From contig NZ_BAABFL010000480.1 of NCBI RefSeq assembly GCF_039540975.1, forward strand, positions 16,598 to 80,597: 64,000 bases of DNA. Direction: 5' to 3'. Shown piece by piece: positions 60,477-64,000 of the stretch. Both the position numbers and the translations under genes were made by a program. Positions within the stretch are counted from its first letter, which is position 1. Each line of letters starts with the position of its first letter. The DNA is from Kistimonas scapharcae. GTDB lineage: Bacteria; Pseudomonadota; Gammaproteobacteria; Pseudomonadales; Endozoicomonadaceae. The notes below the pieces were generated by a model, which was not told the origin of the DNA, made no database searches, and worked only from the letters and a program-made list of their open reading frames with translations.

Positions 60477-62492
60477 TTACCAGTTAACACCCTTGAGCAG
60501 GTTCACCATCAGCTTCTGCTCCGGTGACGGCTTTTGCTCGCCCCCGTCAGACTTGCCCTGTGAGGCGGCACTCTCCGGAAACATATGGTATCCGGTATTC
60601 ATTAATAGACGACTGACGCCGGGCAATAGATCATTCAGCAATGCAGAGAATGTGCCGAGACGTGTCGCAATGCGCGCAGGTTTCTGGACCACTGCCTTGA
60701 TGATCAGCTCGGCGGCCTGCTCAGGCGAAAGTGTCGGTACATGGTCGTACAGCTTGGTCGGCGCAATCATGGGCGTTTTCACCAGCGGCATATTGATGGT
60801 GGTGAACTTCACACCCTTATCCGCATACTCACTGGCCGCGGAACGGGTGAAGGCATCCAGCGCTGATTTTGAAGCGGTATAGGCGGAAAAGCGGGCGTTA
60901 CCAGCCAGCACCGCTATGGATGAAATATTGATGACCTGACCGCCGCCACGCTCAACCATGCCCGGCAGGAAGGCAAGCATCAGGCGCAACGCACCAAAAT
61001 AGTTAATATCCATCGTGCGCTGGAAATCGTGGAGGCGGTCATAGCTGTGCTCAACACCACGGCGAATGGAACGCCCGGCATTGTTAACCAGAATATCCAC
61101 ACCACCGTGCTCACGAATAACCAAATCCGCCAACCGCTCAACATCGTCATCGGATGTCAGGTCTGCACTGCAGGCATGGGCGATACCACCCAGCTCCTGG
61201 ATTTCTGCCGCAACCTTTTCAAGTTCCTGCTGATCGCGCGCCACCAACACCAGACGAGCCCGGGTTTCAGCCAGTCGCAAAGCCGTTGTACGACCAATGC
61301 CGGATGAAGCCCCCGTGATCATGATGACCTTGCCTTCTACCTGACGATTCAGGTTTTCCGGCTCAATCCGCTCTTCATCCAGGTGCTGCTCCCAGTAAGC
61401 CCACAGTACACGGGCATATTCTTCCGGGGATTTCAGGCGAATACCGCTGCCTTCGAGCGCCAGGTCGGTATTGGTGCGATCAAAGCGGGTGGGATACTCC
61501 AGGAATGCCAGGGTTTCACGGGGAATACCTAGATCCTTAAGCAGCATATCCGTGAAGCGCTGCACGCTGGGCATACCGGTGATGCTCTTGGCAAACATGG
61601 TCACCAGAGGATTGAAGTTCGCCGCATCAATACGCATGCTCATTTTGGGCGCGCGGGCAGTTTCGGCAAACAGGTTCAGCAGTTCACCCAGACGACGCGG
61701 GTTCGGGTCTGTCAGATGGAAACAGCGGTTATCGCAATCAGACTGGTGCGCGATATGATCCATGGCGTCAGCCACATAATCGACAGGCACCAGGTTCAGC
61801 TGTCCACCTTCCAGCCCCACCAGCGGCATCCACTCCGGTACGGAATCACGCAGTTTACGGATGGCATTAAACAGATAGTAAGGGCCGTCTACCTTGGGAA
61901 TTTCACCCGTCACGGAATGACCAACCACCATACCCGGACGGTAAATGCGCCATGGCAGGCGGGTTTCACGGCGCACCAGCTGTTCGGAATCATGCTTGGT
62001 TTGCAGGTACGCATTATTCAGCGGTCCCGCTTCATCCAGCATGCTTTCATCAAACACGCCCTTGTACAGACCCGCGACCGCAATAGAGCTGGTCAGGTGG
62101 AAACAGCGGGCGCCGATTTCAGCAGCACAATCCAGTGCATGCCGGGAACCATCAACGTTGACAGCACGCTGCAACTCCAACGATGCAGCAATGTCGTATA
62201 TTGCCGCCAAATGGAAAAACTCGATATTCAGGGAACGCAAAGCTGCCAGTGTCTCATTCTCAAGACCCAGCATCGGACGGGTAATATCCCCTTCATAACA
62301 ATGAATGCGCGACTGCTCATTACGAAAACGTTCAAGCAGCTTCTGCGTGGCATCCTCATTACGGTCACGTACCAGGATATGCACCTGTCCCCGACGTGCC
62401 AGCAGGCGCTCCAGAAGATGGGTGCCAAGAAATCCGGTAGCGCCCGTAACAAAGTAGTGGGTTTCGAGGGGAGTTACTTTTTCAGAAGTCAT
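60477..62492 (-). CDS. Two-domain fatty acyl-CoA reductase (Maqu_2220-like)
   Basis: This 671-residue protein joins two SDR domains. The N-terminal one (about 1-370) has VTGATGFLGTHLLERLLARRG, FFHLAAIYDI, and YLQTKHDSEQ with the catalytic Tyr/Lys. The C-terminal one (about 390-600) has ITGASSGIGRTTALRLAE from residue 394, LVNNAGRSIRRGVEHSYDRLHDF and YTASKSALDAF. Arrangement, length and motifs, including GPYYLFNAIRKLRDSVP and the end LLKGVNW, follow the Marinobacter Maqu_2220 enzyme that reduces fatty acyl-CoA to fatty alcohol. It would feed WS/DGAT. It is the first gene of the locus on this strand. Confidence 0.88.
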   Translation of the reverse strand: MTSEKVTPLETHYFVTGATGFLGTHLLERLLARRGQVHILVRDRNEDATQKLLERFRNEQSRIHCYEGDITRPMLGLENETLAALRSLNIEFFHLAAIYDIAASLELQRAVNVDGSRHALDCAAEIGARCFHLTSSIAVAGLYKGVFDESMLDEAGPLNNAYLQTKHDSEQLVRRETRLPWRIYRPGMVVGHSVTGEIPKVDGPYYLFNAIRKLRDSVPEWMPLVGLEGGQLNLVPVDYVADAMDHIAHQSDCDNRCFHLTDPNPRRLGELLNLFAETARAPKMSMRIDAANFNPLVTMFAKSITGMPSVQRFTDMLLKDLGIPRETLAFLEYPTRFDRTNTDLALEGSGIRLKSPEEYARVLWAYWEQHLDEERIEPENLNRQVEGKVIMITGASSGIGRTTALRLAETRARLVLVARDQQELEKVAAEIQELGGIAHACSADLTSDDDVERLADLVIREHGGVDILVNNAGRSIRRGVEHSYDRLHDFQRTMDINYFGALRLMLAFLPGMVERGGGQVINISSIAVLAGNARFSAYTASKSALDAFTRSAASEYADKGVKFTTINMPLVKTPMIAPTKLYDHVPTLSPEQAAELIIKAVVQKPARIATRLGTFSALLNDLLPGVSRLLMNTGYHMFPESAASQGKSDGGEQKPSPEQKLMVNLLKGVNW

Positions 62493-62949
62493 TAATGGTC
62501 TGCTGATTCTGGTTGTTTAATGGTTGTTATGCGCTACCGTGCCATGACAGCAATACACAGGAATTTCCGAAAACAAACAGTCATCTATCCTGAGTTATCC
62601 AGAGGGGTTTACCGGGTGCGCTATTGGCGAGCATTGTACAGACCACAGCCTTTTACGTATGACGACGAACCGTAAAGACACGTAAAGAACAGGTAACTTT
62701 CTGATAAGAAGCCGGAATGACAGTGCTTTAAACGGACAAGAATCAAACAATCCAGTGATTCAAGTCAGTAAATTGACATTTAGATAGCCATTACCACCAA
62801 AACAGACACTAGCCACCAAAATCCTTACCGACATTCACATTCTGCCACTGTATTTAGAGGAAACCTTCAACGAATAATGCGTTTTGGCGATAGCACTGTA
62901 TTGAGCATCCAATAACTCCCCGGTGATCATGAAGACTAAGGACAGCGTT
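62493..62949. other. Intergenic region before the sensor pseudogene
   Basis: This 457-base, AT-rich gap separates divergent genes. No supported frame is present. It should contain the promoters of both the fatty acyl-CoA reductase and the CHASE-domain gene, but I could not place a confident -35/-10 pair. Confidence 0.4.
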
Positions 62950-64000
62950 ATGCATGACACATCAATCCTGAGGTCAAAACTTGAAAAAGGTACCCGTCTA
63001 CACCTGCCACATTGGGCCATTATCTTTCTTTCATTATTCCTGACGTTTGGTGCATGGTATTTTTCCAGCCAGCAAGTGCAGCAAAAAAACAAAACCAAGT
63101 TCGATCAAGAAGCCGAACGTATCATAAGCCTCGTCAAAGAAAGGATGCAGCTCTATGAAAATGCCCTTTGGGGAGGCGCAGCCCTGATTGACTCCAATGG
63201 CAGCCAAATGACCTACGACCAATGGAAAGCCTATGCAGGGAGCCTAAATATTGACCAGGCTTACCCCGGCATTAACGGTATTGGTGTGATTTATAATATA
63301 AAGCCCGAAGATTTTGAGAACTACTTATTTAAAGAAAGAAAAAAACGGCCACATTACACCGTTCACCCTATCCACAATAAAAAAGAATACTGGCCTATCA
63401 CTTATATCGAGCCTGAAACCCCCAACAAAGCAGCCGTAGGGCTTGACATGGCTTTTGAGCAGAACCGGTACACTGCCATCAAACGGGCCAGGGATGAAGG
63501 CAGCGCCCAGGTGACAGGCCCGATAACCCTGGTCCAAGACGCAAAAAAACGCCCGATTTTTTATTCTATACCCCCGTATACAAGAGCGCCGGCATACCTG
63601 GAACCCTTGATGAGCGTCAGGCATCCATTCTTGGAGTCACCTATGCGCCATTTATCATGAGTAAACTGATGAAAGGGACTCTGGCACAAGAAAACAGGCA
63701 TGTACGCGTCAGAATAAGCGATGAAGGCATATTGCTTTACAATGACAACTTGTCTGAAAAGACGATTGATACGACGTCGCTTTTTTCGACGTCCTCAAAT
63801 ATCGAAATGTACGGTCGAAACTGGATCTTTGATATCGAGACAGACTTAAGCTTTCGTAAGGACATACACTCCGACCAGCCCTATATCATACTTATTGGCG
63901 GCCTTGTTATTGATAGTCTATTCCTTAAATCCCGCTTAACCTTGGGAATGTGAGCAAGCTGGCCGTACTTTTGGCAACAGAGTACAGTTTTTGCACAAAA
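62950..64000 (+). pseudogene. CHASE-domain membrane sensor, frameshifted and cut by the window end
   Basis: The ATG at 62950 has AAGGA seven bases upstream and begins a short cytosolic segment, a membrane helix (HWAIIFLSLFLTFGAWYF) and a periplasmic CHASE domain (MQLYENALWGGAALIDSNG, YPGINGIGVIYNI, GLDMAFEQNRYTAIKRARDEG). The reading frame is lost near the A7 run at 63541-63550. With one more A it continues as KKTPDFLFYTPVYKSAG... into SILGVTYAPFIMSKLM and the second membrane helix (PYIILIGGLVID). That frame stops at 63953, and a third frame (SKLAVLLATEYSF) runs to the end of the window, suggesting a second lesion near 63930-63950. The output domain lies beyond the window. Confidence 0.75.

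Noticed and set aside
62835..63098. An 87-codon minus-strand frame over the start of the sensor gene
   Set aside because: It lies opposite the membrane helix and CHASE start of the plus-strand gene and has no ribosome site or family.

Overview
The window looks like a chromosomal segment of a marine or host-associated gammaproteobacterium of the Oceanospirillales/Pseudomonadales type. The evidence is a Pseudomonas-like block (TSUP permease, ptsP, rppH, HAD phosphatase), a full pelABCDEFG operon in the Pseudomonas order, an atu (acyclic terpene) catabolic cluster, a Marinobacter-like fatty acyl-CoA reductase with a wax ester synthase, and a DauA-like D-amino-acid dehydrogenase. I cannot name the genus. 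I saw no rRNA or tRNA genes, CRISPR arrays, prophage or insertion sequences, and the window ends inside a broken sensor gene.

Layout. 0-9.2 kb: housekeeping (TSUP permease, NRDE/TANGO2 protein, ptsP-rppH, HAD-IB phosphatase, rlmI) followed by small proteins of unknown function and a GcvR-like ACT protein. 9.3-20.3 kb: an AraC regulator, then a tightly packed eight-gene cluster, atuA-SDR-atuC-atuD-atuE-atuF-tetR-SDR, with a palindromic operator candidate just before atuA. Its products fit breakdown of citronellol/geraniol-type terpenoids through geranyl-CoA carboxylase. 20.6-30.5 kb: envelope and stand-alone genes (OmpA-like lipoprotein, DUF4124 protein, alpha/beta hydrolase, patatin), dGTPase, a fused cysteine desulfurase-SufE (CsdA-CsdE) convergent with tcdA/csdL, and a DUF4344 metallopeptidase. 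30.9-37.6 kb: an agmatinase-family ureohydrolase, two tandem two-helix membrane proteins, a PACE-type efflux pump divergent from a LysR gene, a D-arginine dehydrogenase-like FAD enzyme, and an AT-rich gene coding a methyltransferase-like protein with an effector-like N-terminus. 37.6-42.7 kb: serine uptake and deamination (sdaC-sda) behind a long leader with a terminator-like hairpin, a TRIC/UPF0126 channel, and a tandem glutaredoxin/GST-N protein. 42.7-56.3 kb: the pel exopolysaccharide operon plus two unknown upstream genes; pelE is frameshifted at a nine-G tract. 56.6-62.5 kb: fadD, WS/DGAT, phasin and a double-domain fatty acyl-CoA reductase, read as a neutral-lipid (wax ester) locus. 62.9-64.0 kb: a CHASE-domain sensor with at least one frameshift.

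How the parts fit. FadD activates fatty acids, the reductase makes fatty alcohols, WS/DGAT joins alcohol and acyl-CoA into wax ester, and the phasin would coat the resulting inclusions. The Atu enzymes would turn branched terpenoid acids into central metabolites. PelA-G make, modify and export a cationic matrix polysaccharide under c-di-GMP control through PelD. SdaC and Sda turn external serine into pyruvate and ammonia. The least explained items are the pelE tract, the sdaC leader, the AT-rich methyltransferase-like gene and a 17-bp perfect inverted repeat near 23.35 kb.
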